NCBI GenBank assembly: GCA_033085395.1
Contig: JANQBS010000027.1
Span: 62,001-126,000 of the forward strand
Reading direction: 5' to 3'
Source: Xanthoparmelia taractica
Taxonomy: Eukaryota; Ascomycota; Lecanoromycetes; Lecanorales; Parmeliaceae
Length of the DNA: 64,000 nt
Shown here in pieces: positions 36,619-48,108 of this stretch. Position 1 is the stretch's first letter. Every line of letters begins with the position of its first letter. The position numbers and the translations under genes were made by a program. The notes under the pieces are model-generated. The model did no database searches. It worked only from the letters and a program-made list of their open reading frames with translations, and was not told the origin of the DNA.

Positions 36619-38115
36619 ATGCCAATCGGCATCCAACGTCTTAACGCCCCCCGCCCCCAACCCTCCTCCCGCATAATCTTCCTCAAGCCCCTCCCGGGCC
36701 CCACATCTGCCCACGCCCTCGACTTCCTAGAGCGCATAGCCGCAATATGCCACCCCATAATCACACACTCGCACCTCTCCATCACGACCCTCGAAGAGCA
36801 CGAGCCCAACCCCGAGTTCATCGGCCGCAACTTCAACGCCGGCGAAATCATCCAGCTGGTGCTCAGGGCGCCGTATACGGGCCGCTGGCTGAGCTTCCGG
36901 AGCGTGCAGATGGTCATGGTGCATGAGCTTGCGCATTGCTTGCAGATGAATCATGGGCGGGAGTTTTGGAAGGTGCGGAATCGGTTTGCGGGGGAGTTGA
37001 GGGATTTGTGGGGGAGGGGATATACGGGGGACGGGCTTTGGGGGAGGGGCCAGACGTTGTTGAGTGGTGCGTATCATGATGGGGGGAGGAGGGAGGATGA
37101 GGTGTTGCCGGCTCGTGTGTGTGGGGGGACGTTTAGGAGTTGGAGGGGTGGGAAGAGGAAGAGGGGGGGTGCTGGGGCGGAGAAGAAGGAGACGTATGCG
37201 GAGAGGCAGCAGAGGAGGGTTAAGAAGAAGTTCGGGGTGAATGGAGTGGCGTTGGGTGGGGACGAGGAGACGAAGGTGAAGTTGGAGAATGGAAAGAAAC
37301 CCAAAGGCAAACCCAGGGTTGCGGGAAGTATGCGGGGAAGGGATTTGAGAGCTGCGGCGGCATTGGCGAGGTTTGAAGAAAAGAAAGAGGAGGACAAGGA
37401 GGTGAAAGATGCAGAGTGGACACAGAGTGGCAGTGAGACAGAGAGTGACGACGACGACGCTGAAGTTAAGGGCGAGGCATTTGATCTTGATGGCTCACGT
37501 ATGCGAGACGGGAGAGGGCGTGGGTTGGTCAAGGTTTGCGAAGACGAGGATCAAGATGATGTTCACGTCAAACAGGAGATTGAAGAACTGCAGGGTTTGG
37601 ATAATGTGGGTACCGGTTCGCCGACGGCAATTACAAGAAATTCCACTGCCGCTGACCAAACAGAATCTCGTGTGGAGAGAGCTGGATCAGACTTGAAATT
37701 GAGCAGCAGGGACCCTCCAAACCGAATACGCATGGAAGACATACCGCAGTACGTCGAAAACGAGGATCGCCCAAGTGCAAAGACTACAAAGGCCGTCCAA
37801 TTTAATGTTCGTCCCTCGCTCAACACGAGCAAAGCCACACCTATTATGACAGCATCGCAATCTTCTAACCCTCAAGTGACGGCACGAATCGAAACATCTG
37901 AGCCTTCGGAATCGATATGCCCAATCTGCTCCATGTCAAACGGAGCTGGTTCGCTACTGTGCATCGCATGTAGTCACGTCTTGGACACGACTAAGATCAC
38001 GAAATACTGGCAATGCCGAAGCGACGCCTGTCAAGGAAGCCAGTACATCAATGCTGCGGACTGTGGACGTTGTGGGGTCTGTGGAGCTCGGAGAGATGAT
38101 GATGGCGAGGCTTGA
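36619..38115 (+). CDS. WSS1: WLM-domain metalloprotease, Wss1-like
   Basis: Single exon, 498 residues, starting at the first ATG (MPIGIQRLNAPR). The WLM domain spans about 1-150. The zinc site is intact: MVHELAHCLQMNHGREFW holds HExxH and the third His. A basic linker with KRKRGG and KKK patches follows, then an acidic/Ser region (ESDDDDAEVKGEAFDLDG) that may bind SUMO (IQLV is also present earlier). The C-terminus has a RanBP2-like zinc finger (CPICSMSN, LCIACSHVL) and a second Cys pair (WQCRSDACQG, CGRCGVCGARR). Wss1 and mammalian SPRTN cleave DNA-protein crosslinks. The family assignment is strong, while SUMO and DNA binding are inferred. Codon use is very G-rich in the first half. Confidence 0.88.
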   Translation: MPIGIQRLNAPRPQPSSRIIFLKPLPGPTSAHALDFLERIAAICHPIITHSHLSITTLEEHEPNPEFIGRNFNAGEIIQLVLRAPYTGRWLSFRSVQMVMVHELAHCLQMNHGREFWKVRNRFAGELRDLWGRGYTGDGLWGRGQTLLSGAYHDGGRREDEVLPARVCGGTFRSWRGGKRKRGGAGAEKKETYAERQQRRVKKKFGVNGVALGGDEETKVKLENGKKPKGKPRVAGSMRGRDLRAAAALARFEEKKEEDKEVKDAEWTQSGSETESDDDDAEVKGEAFDLDGSRMRDGRGRGLVKVCEDEDQDDVHVKQEIEELQGLDNVGTGSPTAITRNSTAADQTESRVERAGSDLKLSSRDPPNRIRMEDIPQYVENEDRPSAKTTKAVQFNVRPSLNTSKATPIMTASQSSNPQVTARIETSEPSESICPICSMSNGAGSLLCIACSHVLDTTKITKYWQCRSDACQGSQYINAADCGRCGVCGARRDDDGEA

Positions 38116-38885
38116 TGATTACGTTGGCGTTGGCGGCTGGCGGAAAATACCCCTTGCTTTGTCATTTCAAAGGCAATGCTGAGAGTAGAACGAATGATCA
38201 GGCATAGCTATTTCCACATCTGAAGATAGAGCCGTAGGGCTGTTCGCAGGGTGAAACCCCTACGCGCCTGTAGTCTATGCCTGAAACGAGAGAGTAATTG
38301 GTCGAAGCCGCCTTTGGTCATGTCGAAGACAAGCGAATCACGTTCGACAAGCGCTTTGATGGAGAACGCCCACCATCTAAGCTTGGCGGTCAATGCTGCT
38401 TCGCTACTATCATGTCCACCAGAATCAGCCTCAAGACGGCGTTGCGGTATTGTCTACCCACGACAACAAGAAGTTCCACAAAGACTAGGCTTTAGGCGAG
38501 CACACCGGAAGAAAGATAGCGTTCATTTAAGCTTGTAGTCAATCTGAAGATTAGGCAGATGACCAAAGAAGATCGTAGTTTATGACGCTGAACATCTTTG
38601 TTGTCATGTCAGGCCGAGATATCATCACGGGAAATGCCACGTCTTCATGATGGATATTGTTCTAAGCTGAGCAGTCAATAGCAGGTTGAGTATCATGGGT
38701 TTTCGCTGGTGCTTTTAGTGACGACATCGTACTGTAAGGGCGGGCAACCAACCGATAAACATCAGCAGAAAGGGCTATGTGTCGGAAGCCTGAAATTGTT
38801 CAGCAGAAAGTCCACTACCTAGTTTTCCGGCCCGCAGTCAATGGTAGAGTGAGATGTGGCGGTCTCATGAAATTGTTACCATGCC
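38116..38885. other. Intergenic region between convergent genes
   Basis: 770 bp holding the 3' ends of WSS1-like and VPS71-like genes. Only short, unconvincing ORFs. Confidence 0.5.
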
Positions 38886-39749
38886 CTATGCGTAGAATTT
38901 GAGACATCGTCCATCATCATGTGCGCCTTTACACTCAAGACCGCACACTCTAGCCCCACATTTCATACATTTTATGGTGCCCCAGTACCCACAAATTTCA
39001 CAAAAATGTCTTTGAGGCTTTCCTAGAGGCGGAGGAGCTGCGCGAGCGGCATTATAGGAAAGTGGAGGACCAGAAAGAAGTGCCTCCATTACTTCGTCTG
39101 ACGGGGCGGAGGGCACTTGCGATTTGAGCAACGGCTCATCATCCAGAGGATCTTTGGCTCTTGAACTGACAATCCCACCAGCACGTGCTGTGCCTGTTTG
39201 CGAAGCTTCCCCAGGTGTGGGTAATACTTCGGACGTCGAAAAGCGTTTCATGTTTGGCGTTGATCTGGAAGGTTTGAGAGCTGGCACGCGGGGGGCGGCA
39301 GAGGATGGATGCTGCTGTTGCAGGGCAAGAAATGCCTCCTCATCAGCAATATGGTTGGCGAAGGTCTTTTGGGACATGAGTATGCGGCGGACGTTGGTCG
39401 TGATCTTTTTCTGTACTGCCTACCAAGTCAGAAACCTCCCAGTCCCGTCACAAAAAGCATCCGATATTCTTCAACCTTTCCCGGCGCTCTCCCTTTGCTT
39501 CGATGGCACAGTGATTTGTACATCTCTTTGACTGTCCTTCTCCAAGTCGGCCAAGTGCTTCAACACGGAATTCTGTTGCGCGACTGTGGTATCTGCGCCA
39601 GCGATTCCAGCAAATCTCGTACCGCGTTTGTTTCTACCGGCTGTTGGCTGTATGGCTGCTTGAACGGTACCCTGTCCATGGTCGGGAACCAGAGTGTAGC
39701 CAGGCGCTTTGATCGAAGTTGAGTTTGCGAGGACTTCAATGTGAGGCAT
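38886..39749 (-). CDS. VPS71: HIT zinc-finger protein, SWR1-complex subunit Vps71-like
   Basis: Minus-strand exons 39476-39749 and 38886-39415 (60-nt intron); 267 residues. The acceptor is the AG of GGCAG before TACAG, which restores KVQKKITTNVRRILMSQKT. The N-terminus is of low complexity with a RNKRGTRFAG motif. The C-terminus is a HIT zinc finger: HFCEICGYWG, IKCMKCGARVC and LECKGAHDDGRCLKFYA. This layout matches Vps71/Swc6 (human ZNHIT1), a subunit of the SWR1 remodeller that loads histone H2A.Z. It is divergent from the alternative oxidase gene, 655 bp away. Confidence 0.87.
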
Positions 39750-40404
39750 GGCGATGGTCTCAGGTCAATATCAGTGTAGATGTCTAGCTTGTTCAGGTCC
39801 CTCGGTCGAGACATGAGGTGGGAAACCCGGGTAAACCTCGGCGGTTACGGCCATGGTTCTCTACCGTAGACCGGCGAGCTCCTCATTTCTCTCAGTCATC
39901 AACACGACTTTGACTTGAACTTGCGTTGTATTCACAATCATAAACCATGGCAGTGAGAGTCACGCGGGTGATTGATTCTTCAGTGGTGGTCCCTTTAGTG
40001 CCTTTCCGCTTGAAAAAGGGGAAAGTCCGATTTTTTCCGGTCCCGATACATTCTCGATATTGAGAGTGGCGGAGCTCGTGTTCCCTTTTAGCAATTTTCT
40101 GTAACGACCAGTAACGAAAAAGGATCGGTTAACGATATGTCCTGCTTACCACATCGGGCTCCCATTCCTTAAGTGGAACATATAACCCTAGTGCGTGACA
40201 GGTCCCTTTGTTTGGTGGAGCTGTTGCGAATATTGCCCGGGAACGGTGAATCATACATAAGCGGCTAACCTTTGATTGCTTTCTACTTTTAGCTCCCTTA
40301 TATCATCTTTAACTGAACACTTTATAATAACTCTCTACCTGATACACTACTTCCTAAGATCCTTACCAGTCCTCTATCTTCTTTCCACTCATACCACATT
40401 ACAG
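39750..40404. other. Shared promoter region VPS71-like / alternative oxidase
   Basis: 655 bp between divergent starts. Several CGG triplets are present, the half-site type used by zinc-cluster factors such as those inducing fungal alternative oxidase, but I cannot point to a well-spaced pair. A CT-rich stretch precedes the AOX start. Confidence 0.4.
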
Positions 40405-41651
40405 ATGTATGCACAGGCAAGACCAAGAGCAACAGTCCTTGTCAACAAAGGAGCTGCAGCACAACTCTCACACGCCGTTCATGCTCTCACTGATGGATCA
40501 AGCACGGCTTACTTCAAACCCTGTGCGAGTTATTGCCTAGTTCAGCGCCCTTGGCTGCCATCGAAACGACATTTCACTACCACTCCTCGGCCACAGATCG
40601 AGGAGAAGTATTTCCCTCCAGCCGATACCAAGAACATCAAAATCACCCGTCCAGCATGGCACCACCCGATGTAGGTATACACGATATATCGTTGGCAGTA
40701 CCAATAAATTGTTGTGTCGCCAATGGACCGCATACATACGACTAACATTTAGCCAGTTACACAGAGCAGCAGATGAATAATATTCAGGTCGTCCACCGCG
40801 AGAAAGAGACCTGGTCCGACACAGTCGCATTAGCTATGCTGAGGCTATTACGCTTTGGGATGGATACTGCCACAGGCTATAGTCATCCCACCGAAGAGGC
40901 CAAGAAGAAGGGCAGTTGGCTCGGACTCAGCAAAATCAAGAGCTGGTTAGGTCCGTCAGATATGACCGAGCGAAAGTGGCTCGTGAGGTTCCTTTTCCTC
41001 GAGAGCGTCGCAGGGGTCCCCGGTATGGTCGCAGGCTCGGTGCGACATCTACACAGCTTAAGGCGGCTCAAAAGAGATAATGGATGGTAAGCGTCAGCTG
41101 GCCGTTCTTCTAGCCTGTGTGTTACTGATGATGGCAACAGGATCGAGACCCTCCTGGAAGAAGCCTATAACGAACGAATGCACCTCTTGACGTTCATGAA
41201 GATGGCCGAGCCAGGTCGATTCATGAAGACAATGATCATCGCCGCGCAAGGTGTCTATTACAACTTGTTCTTTATGAGCTACTTATTCTTCCCTCGTGCA
41301 TGCCATCGGTTCGTGGGATACCTGGAGGAGGAAGCGGTGCTGACGTATACTCGTGCAATCAAAGATATTGAGGCTGGAAGACTTCCCAAATGGCAGAAAC
41401 TTGAGGCACCAGAGATCGCAGTCAAATACTGGAACATGCCGGAGGGTCATCGAACGATGCGAGACCTGCTGTTGTACATTCGGGCAGACGAGGCCAAACA
41501 CAGGGAGGTCAACCATACCTTGGGCAATCTCGAGCAAAAGAATGACCCCAATCCTTTCGTCAGCGAGTACGAGGACCCAGCCCGACCACATCCGTCGAAG
41601 GGAATCGAGAACATGAAGCCGACGGGATGGAATCGAGAAGAGGTGATCTGA
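40405..41651 (+). CDS. AOX1: Mitochondrial alternative oxidase
   Basis: Exons 40405-40670, 40757-41086, 41141-41651; 368 residues, usual for the family. The N-terminus is a basic, Ser/Ala-rich mitochondrial presequence (MYAQARPRATVLVNKGAAA) ending near KRHFTTTPRP. The diiron ligands are all visible: FLESVAGVPGM, EEAYNERMHLLTF, YLEEEAVLTYT and IRADEAKHREVNHT. A further WSDTVALAMLRLLRFGMD motif marks the first conserved helix. The enzyme oxidises ubiquinol and reduces oxygen to water without pumping protons, on the matrix side of the inner membrane. It gives cyanide-resistant respiration and is usually induced when the cytochrome pathway is blocked. Confidence 0.95.
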
Positions 41652-42283
41652 AGTCGAATCGTAGATGTTTCGTGACGGTTTAGCGCTTGGCGTTCTGGTA
41701 TACCCACTCTACTCTTTGGAACGAGAAATGGAAGGCAGGTTTGCGGGCCAAATGGCGTTAGAAGGAGATGTTTTCTGCGCTGTGCAAGCCAAACGTCCAA
41801 CTACGTTGATAGTACAATGGCCTACAACAAAAAGGAGACAAATGATCCCGAGCACCAAATATCGAATCAAAAAAAAAGCCTACTTCTGGGTACACGTGAT
41901 TTAATGTTCATGCAAGCTTTCAAGCCATATTACCTTAGACATGGACTGTGGGCTGGGGGGTCGGTGTACAGGGGGGTGCTCTATAGGGCGAAATGCATTT
42001 GCCTTATGCCCCTCACACAGAGGCTATCGATAAAGCTACTAGTCCCCACCAACCACCACATCCCGTTCCAAGCTTCCCACAACAGATGCTTGCATTTTCA
42101 CTCCCAGTCACTCCCTCCCTGTCAGCTTCAAGTCTATATTCTTACGTCTGTCCTTTACGCCAATTCGTCTTTGAGAAGCTGTCTCTTTACCATACTCTAT
42201 ATATACCTTACCAGTACGTACCTGATCCTTGCTGGACGCGCTTGGCTGCAGACAACCGATCGCCGGATCCACAGGCGCCAGGC
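41652..42283. other. Intergenic region
   Basis: 3' end of AOX and promoter of the next gene. The frame open before 42284 lacks support. Confidence 0.5.
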
Positions 42284-43892
42284 ATGCCACCGAGGAACTC
42301 ACTGACAAGCTCTTTCTCCGCATCTGATGCCAACAACGAGGTTGTCTGTCCATTGAGAAACCATGATGGGTCCAATTGTCGGAAACGATGCCTGGGAGTA
42401 AGCACTGATAGTCGTAAACAATGGGCGGACTTTATTCGGCTTGGACTCGAGCTTGCTAACCCTCAATTGAACTACAGGAGAAACGTTATCGATCGATGCA
42501 AGAGCACATACGAAGGGCACATCCAGAACACTACATTGCGAAGCTACCTGCAACCGAAGAGAGCTTCCAGCTCATGATCAATACCCCGCCCTCAGAGCGC
42601 CCCCAACCTCCTCCACCTCCACCAACGCAGCCATACGGCAATTCAGGTAGGCAGCGACCTCGGCAAGTAGGGTTTAGTGCTGATGGTTCAGTATATGGTC
42701 ATGATAGAAATGTCTACACGGGCATTCAAAGCTCTCCTGCACCTCCTCGAACCTTGGAGGACCAATACCCTGCTGCAGCTACAGCCGCCGTTGCTCTAGC
42801 ACAACTTCACAGCCATCAACCGCACTCAGAATGGGACTCGGAGGCAGTGAGTGGTCTCTAAGGAGCCGTTTGATGTCCACCGAACTGCGAACGGCGACTA
42901 ACAGTCGCCCTACTGCAGGACTTGGCCTCCGAAAATGAAGCGAGTCAACCATCAATGCGTCCTTCGATTGAACTTCCTCCCATTCAGAATCACCTCAACC
43001 CGCAATCGATACCTCCATTCCACTCACCAAGACCCAGAGAGTTGCTTCCCTCAGTGATGGCAAATTCGCCACCAGGGCGCTCCTCCACCTTACCTCCACT
43101 ACAAAGAAGAGACTCCATACAGAGAAGAGAAAAACCAAATAGGCCTCGAAAGTCTTCAATAACTCAGAGTAGCCGGAAACCCAAGCACGAAAAGACGAGA
43201 TCAAAAGACTATTCTAGGAGATTAAGCATAGAGGGCAGGAAAGCATTTTCTGCGGAACCGCCAGGTGCGACTGCGGCGGCCGCGATGGGCAAGCGGTGGG
43301 AAGATCTGATCGATGCGGCAACCTCCGCTACGGAAGCAGACTCTGATCGAGATATGACGCCTGTAAGATCTTCCCACTGATCGACCTTGTCCGTCTGTTC
43401 CGCCCACTCACCCTCCAACAGATACCCCAGTCTCCTTCCTCAATTAAACGCTCTTCTATGCCTCCTTTCTCCAGCATGTCCCACAACAACCAATCTTACA
43501 AAGCGTCGCCGCTCCATAGGGCCCTCACACCACCATCCTCACATTCCTTCACCGGTCCCACGCTATTTCCCTCAGTCGAGACATCAATGGACTCCTCTAC
43601 CTCAACTCAATCATCCGGCCGCAACTTCCACATACCTTCTTCAGGCCTTTCTAATTCCTCCGATATCACGTCCCCAACCTTCTATAGCCAGCCGGTGCAA
43701 ATATACTGTGCAGGCTGTAGAAGGCTAAGTGTGCTGAAAGACAGTTATGCGTGCACCGAGTGTATTAGCGGATTCTGTAGTGATTGCATCTATCGATTAA
43801 GTAGTGAGCAACATATGGGCAGACCAAGGCCTTGTCCGAAGTGCCAGGTACCGGGGCCGCGGTATAAGGCATTTCAGCTGGAGTTGCGCTGA
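42284..43892 (+). CDS. Conserved zinc-binding protein of unknown function
   Basis: Exons 42284-42397, 42478-42846, 42919-43362, 43422-43892; 465 residues. The N-terminus has a variant C2H2-like unit split by intron 1: VVCPLRNHDGSNCRKRCLG, then EKRYRSMQEHIRRAHPEHY, and the motif LPATEESFQLMINTPPSER. The middle is disordered and rich in Pro, Ser and Gln with a PPPPPPTQPYG run and an RKSS/KPKHEKTRSKD basic patch. The C-terminus is a RING-like or ZZ-like Cys cluster: YCAGCRRLSVLKDSYACTEC, GFCSDCIYRL, RPRPCPKCQVPG, ending FQLELR. I know this architecture as widespread in Pezizomycotina but unnamed. The N-terminal finger suggests DNA or RNA binding; the C-terminal cluster could be an E3 or a protein-binding module. 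Confidence 0.8.
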
Positions 43893-44404
43893 CAAGTTTG
43901 GGTAAATGATTTATGATTCATTGTCAATTTTCGAATAGGGGTTCTCCCCTTTGAGTTTAGCAGCATGGTCCGGAACAGGATCAAGGAACGATTTGGGCGT
44001 TGAACATCGGCGGATAGACTCGTTGCAAGGCGGGAACTTTCGGGTTGTGATGAAGGACACGGGGGTCCTTCAATTGAAGATGCTTGAAGGTTGATTGGAT
44101 GGCATAAGCATGTACAGACAGCGTCAGCGAAAAGTAAATAATGTCCTCATCTTGCAGTGCAGGAGAGGGCGAGGGCGCAATAAATCGATGATTCGATTTG
44201 AGCAAACATGTTTCCAGTGATTGCGATCTGAAAAGCGTATGCCAAATCGACCCCTTCGATCTGATGCGTATAAGCGTTTGTAGGCTCTAGATCAGATACG
44301 TGAAGTGTGCATCATGTCATCTCTAACATACCTTCGTTAGAAGCGCTCTCGCGCTTCATCCTACCCCCACGCTCGCCCGCCCCCAATGCATGGCCACTCT
44401 CGAG
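43893..44404. other. Intergenic region between convergent genes
   Basis: 3' ends of the zinc-binding gene and the F-box gene. No gene is seen. Confidence 0.5.
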
Positions 44405-46029
44405 CTACTCACCGATCCCATAGCTCCTCACTCTGCTCCAGAGGAATGCCTTGTCATTTTTCAGCCCAAACTCGGCCCAATCATCCGAGAGCTTGTTATA
44501 GCTCCAGTATCCCATCCACGTTAGCTTGTTATTTTTCGTGGAACCTGCGCCCCTACCAGCGCTCTTGAGCTGAAGTTCCATTTTGTAGATGTATTTTGGA
44601 TTAGCATGGCCGGCGTCAGCGCCTTCGGTTTCGATGTGTACCGTGCCTTCTTGGCCGTCTTCTTCCTCTTTGCGCTCTTCCCCGGTTGCAGTGTGGTAAG
44701 GATTCCCGCTTAGCTTCCACCTGCCACGAAGGCAATTGTTCATCACGGCACTTGGGAGCCCGCCCCCGTGGCGCGTGTGCATGTTTTCCTTGGTGAGATG
44801 GTGCACTACGTCTGTGGGCTCACTGGTCGTGAGTAAGGACGCGCACCTTCCATCACGGAAAAACCGTAGGTAGCGGTAGTAGGTGACGATGTGGACGGGG
44901 GTATTCCATGTGACCTGGCTGGCGGTGCTGCCGCCGGGACGGATGTAATTCACGGTGCTGATGTAGCAGCCGTTAAAGCGGAGACGTGGGCGAGTGTGGA
45001 ACATGCGACGGTAGGACGGGTAGGTGGGTGACAGGATAAAATAATCCGGGGTGGGAGAGGTTTCTGAGAGGTTAAGAGAGTCTAGGTCTGCATCAAGGTC
45101 GCCAATGGACAATGGGAGAGGATCGCCGGTGATGGTGCAGGTCCAATCGTAATGCATAGCGCTGAAACCGAATTCAAGGCCCAGGCAAACACGTTTCCAT
45201 ATTCGATCTTCGGTTGCGACTAGATAGGCGAATCGTTTGCAGACGAGGGAGAGGCGAGCAAAAGAGGCGACATCGATGATCGCCGTTTGGAGGAGAAGGT
45301 TGACGAGAATCTCCAACGGGATTTTTGAGATGGGACATGGCGGTGGAGGAACTTTGCCGGGCGAGGGTTCCTCAACTGGTATGGGAAGGGACGAGAAGGA
45401 GGCTATGAGATCGGATATCGTTGAGGCGGGGGGCCCGTCTAGGGAGTGATGGGCGGGATTCGGGACAGTGACCGAGGCATTTGAAGGGTTAGGGTGGTTT
45501 GGTTTCGACTTGGAGGTCGAGGGCGGGAAGTGCTTGTTCTTGTAGATGCGGTCGACGCCCGCATCGAGCTGGATTCATGTCAATGATGGACAGGCTTTGG
45601 GTGGAAAGGATAGCCTCCTACTCTGTAGGCTTTCCGGTAATGATTCAGGCTGTCACCCAGGCTACCTTCCAACTCCCTCTCCACTGCCAGCTCATAGTGA
45701 TCTAAAGCCGAGCGTGGTTCTCGTCCGCTGCTGGGATGTGTTCTGTCCCCACCTGCCCCCAATCTTCGTGCCTCATCCTTATTCTCTAGATCATGGTAGC
45801 CCTCTCCATTACTTTCCTCAGCGTGCTCTTCAACTTCCCTGGTACGCCTGCGTATCAACGGAGGGGCCGCTCGTTCAGGTGGAATTGCTCCATTGCTAAT
45901 CTGTGACGGTCGTGGCGGTCGTGCAGATCTGTTAAGTGATGCAAAGGGGGATCCCTTTGCACGCTGGGTAACTTCTTGTTGCCATTGTTGGCGGAATCGC
46001 TCAAGCTCCTCGGCCGTGTCCCCACTCAT
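44405..46029 (-). CDS. F-box protein, FBXO9 / Pof7 type
   Basis: Minus-strand exons 45622-46029 and 44405-45568 (53-nt intron); 523 residues. The N-terminus has a Trp/Arg motif (ERFRQQWQQEV) and a TPR-like helix pair (ALDHYELAVERELEGSLGDSLNHYRKAYRLDAGVDR) that the intron splits. A Pro-rich stretch follows, then the F-box at about 210-260 (IPLEILVNLLLQTAIIDVASFARLSLVCKRFAYLV, then IWKRVC). The C-terminal half is the typical FBXO9 region: RMFHTRPRLRFNGCYISTVNYIRPG and YYRYLRFFRDGRC. It should be the substrate receptor of an SCF ubiquitin ligase; FBXO9 acts on TTI1/TEL2 in mammals. The stop TAG sits inside a GGTGAGTAG donor-like context; an extra 3' exon is possible but homologues end here too. 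Confidence 0.88.
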
Positions 46030-47113
46030 CTTGTAGTATCGAATGATCTGTGGTCAAATGCAGTCGACAAACAGTGCCCTGCAGACAGAATTACTAGCAG
46101 CCCTAACCCTACATATGGAAGGGGGTTGTTTTCGGATGACTCACCAGGGATTAATCGCGTCACGCACTAATCTCGTACCTCGCTTACAAACCACTCCACC
46201 ATTGGAACCAGCGCCATTAGGAATCGAACCTAAAATGACTTAATACCACCGGCAACAGGATTGTCGAACCACCCTGGATATAGCTACTACTATAATAATA
46301 GAAGCGTTGATATGAAGTTCTCTCTCTTAAGTCCTCGTCTCGAAGGTCTTTGTAAAATAGAGTAGTAATTGTTTAGGTATGTCCTTGTAGTCCATTTTCC
46401 TTCGAACTAAGCCATTCATGGTACTCATATACACGTCTCCCACTCGCTTTCATGAAGGGGAGGAGAAACGGGTTCACTTCTCCATGTCCCTGATGGCGAT
46501 AAATCTACATCTCCTGGCCTCAGTCCGCATGCTAGGCGTTTACTGAATATTTCCTCATTACCAGTCATTGTTTCGTTGGATGCCGAAGGACGTCCTTAGA
46601 CTAAGCAACGTTGCTGGGCGGCGAACCAGATTTTGCAAGGTTTTTGGGTCAGCGCATCATTGGAGTGAAGACTTCATTCGATCGAGGATTTTGTCCAGGT
46701 GCTCGCACTCTTGCTGGGGGACAGAGATAATGGGCAAGTCCACGAACAACAATGAGGACGGCCGGCTGGTCTCAGCTCTAAGGGTACATCTAGCGATGAG
46801 AGACAGGGTGAAATCGTTGGAAAAATAGTCGCTGATGCTCTAGGACATCGTAGACGGACTTCTAAAGCCGACAAAGATGGAAGTGGCGCCGTGAAGGTCC
46901 ATTCAGTCTTCGCTATCCAGCCAAGTTTGGGTAAGTAATGACCTTCAAGCCAAGTGAAGATACAGGTCACCAGGGTAATTGCCCGAGCACTTGAACCAAA
47001 AACAAATCATTCTATCTCTGCCTGAACCTTTACTGGTGTAGGATACTCTTTGCCCGAGCCGGATGTAAGGCTGCTCGGTAAGGCTGTTATGTTTCTTCTT
47101 CCTTCATCACATC
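46030..47113. other. Gene-poor region, start of relic island
   Basis: About 1.1 kb without a convincing gene, upstream of the F-box gene on the left and the oxidoreductase pseudogene on the right. A T-arm-like hairpin (minus strand, around 46211-46227) resembles a tRNA fragment but lacks a matching acceptor stem. Frames near 46568-46970 are short and interrupted. Confidence 0.4.
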
Positions 47114-48108
47114 ATGAATCAACCATGGCAACAAGCCAACCGTGGTGGGTCACTAGGATTTGTCCATGTGGCGAAGAATGATGCGTCTGAGGCAGTGCTG
47201 GTGTACTCTGAGTTGAGTGGTTATAGATTGTACCAGGCACTGGGCAATCTATACGCAACTCCTCGGGCTGGATTGGTCTTCCCGAATTTCGATTATGGGG
47301 ACTTTCTGTATCTTACGACCAGCACTGAGATTGTGTTCGGCAAGGACACAGCGGCCGTTTTCCCATAGTCCAACCTCGTTGTCAGATTCCACATATCTGC
47401 TGTCGCTTCGTCAAAAATAGCATGTCTTCCGAGGAGAAACATCGAGCGATCGCCATACGATACTCCCGTTGATTATCTTCCTGCCGAACAAGCCTTACGC
47501 GATGCACAGACCAACAATAGCAAGGTGGTCTATTGGCGACAGATCGACTTGCTCCCACAATTACCCGCTTCAGGTTTAGCGTAAGTAATTCCGAGCCGTC
47601 AGTCTGTTGAATGCCGGGCCAGTACGTGGCTTTAGCTTTCGAGGACAAATTATCAGCGGGCTACAGCTATATGCGAGACGATGATCTAAAGAGCTTAAAC
47701 GATGACTACGTACGGACATTTACGGTCTCGTCATCACCAGATACCTTCCCCAAGAAGGAACTCGTCCTTCAAGTCCCTCTGAAAGGGTCTGGAGGCAGCT
47801 TTACCAGCCAACAAAATCCTAAGGATATCGTTCCAATCGTCGCTGGTGGTATGGCTATTACGCCTCTTCTCGCCCAGGTACATGACTTGGACTTGGCGCG
47901 CATACATGTGTTTGGGATGGTCAGCGTCCATGACATCAGGTTAGTCGGCGATACTATGGTGAAGGCGTTCACGGCACCACAAAGCATATGGTAGCTCGCG
48001 ATGTGGAAGGACCTAAAGGCCTATCAGCGACCTGGTACTTATGTCTGGCCCAGAAAATTTCTATTGGTCTGGCTTCCGGCCAAGAATTTTGTTAACGAAA
48101 TCTTTTGA
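47114..48108 (+). pseudogene. Decayed PNPOx-like / FAD-NAD(P) oxidoreductase
   Basis: Conserved pieces of a two-part fungal flavin oxidoreductase lie in order. First a pyridoxamine-oxidase-like segment (GSLGFVHVAKND, LSGYRLYQALGNL, GDFLYLTTSTEIVFGKDTAAVFP), broken by an in-frame TAG at 47366-47368 before SNLVVRFHIS. After SPYDTPVDYLPAEQAL the frame shifts to ATDRLAPTITRFRFSVSNS, then a TGA stands where Trp is expected before MPGQYVALAF. A ferredoxin-reductase-like segment follows (YSYMRDDDLKSLNDDYVRTFTVSS, FGGSF-like GSGGSFTSQQ, VPIVAGGMAITPLLAQV). The NAD-binding part is shortened, and a tail piece (WLPAKNF near 48070) ends in TGA. At least two stops and one frameshift show it is not functional. 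The original enzyme cannot be specified further. Confidence 0.8.

Noticed and set aside
46170..46260. tRNA-like hairpin on the minus strand
   Set aside because: A T-arm with TTCGATT loop is visible, but the acceptor stem does not pair and no anticodon arm fits; at most a relic.
47366..47368. Reading the TAG in the oxidoreductase as a splice acceptor
   Set aside because: CCATAG looks like an acceptor, but any upstream donor would remove conserved residues, and further frameshift and stop damage exists downstream.
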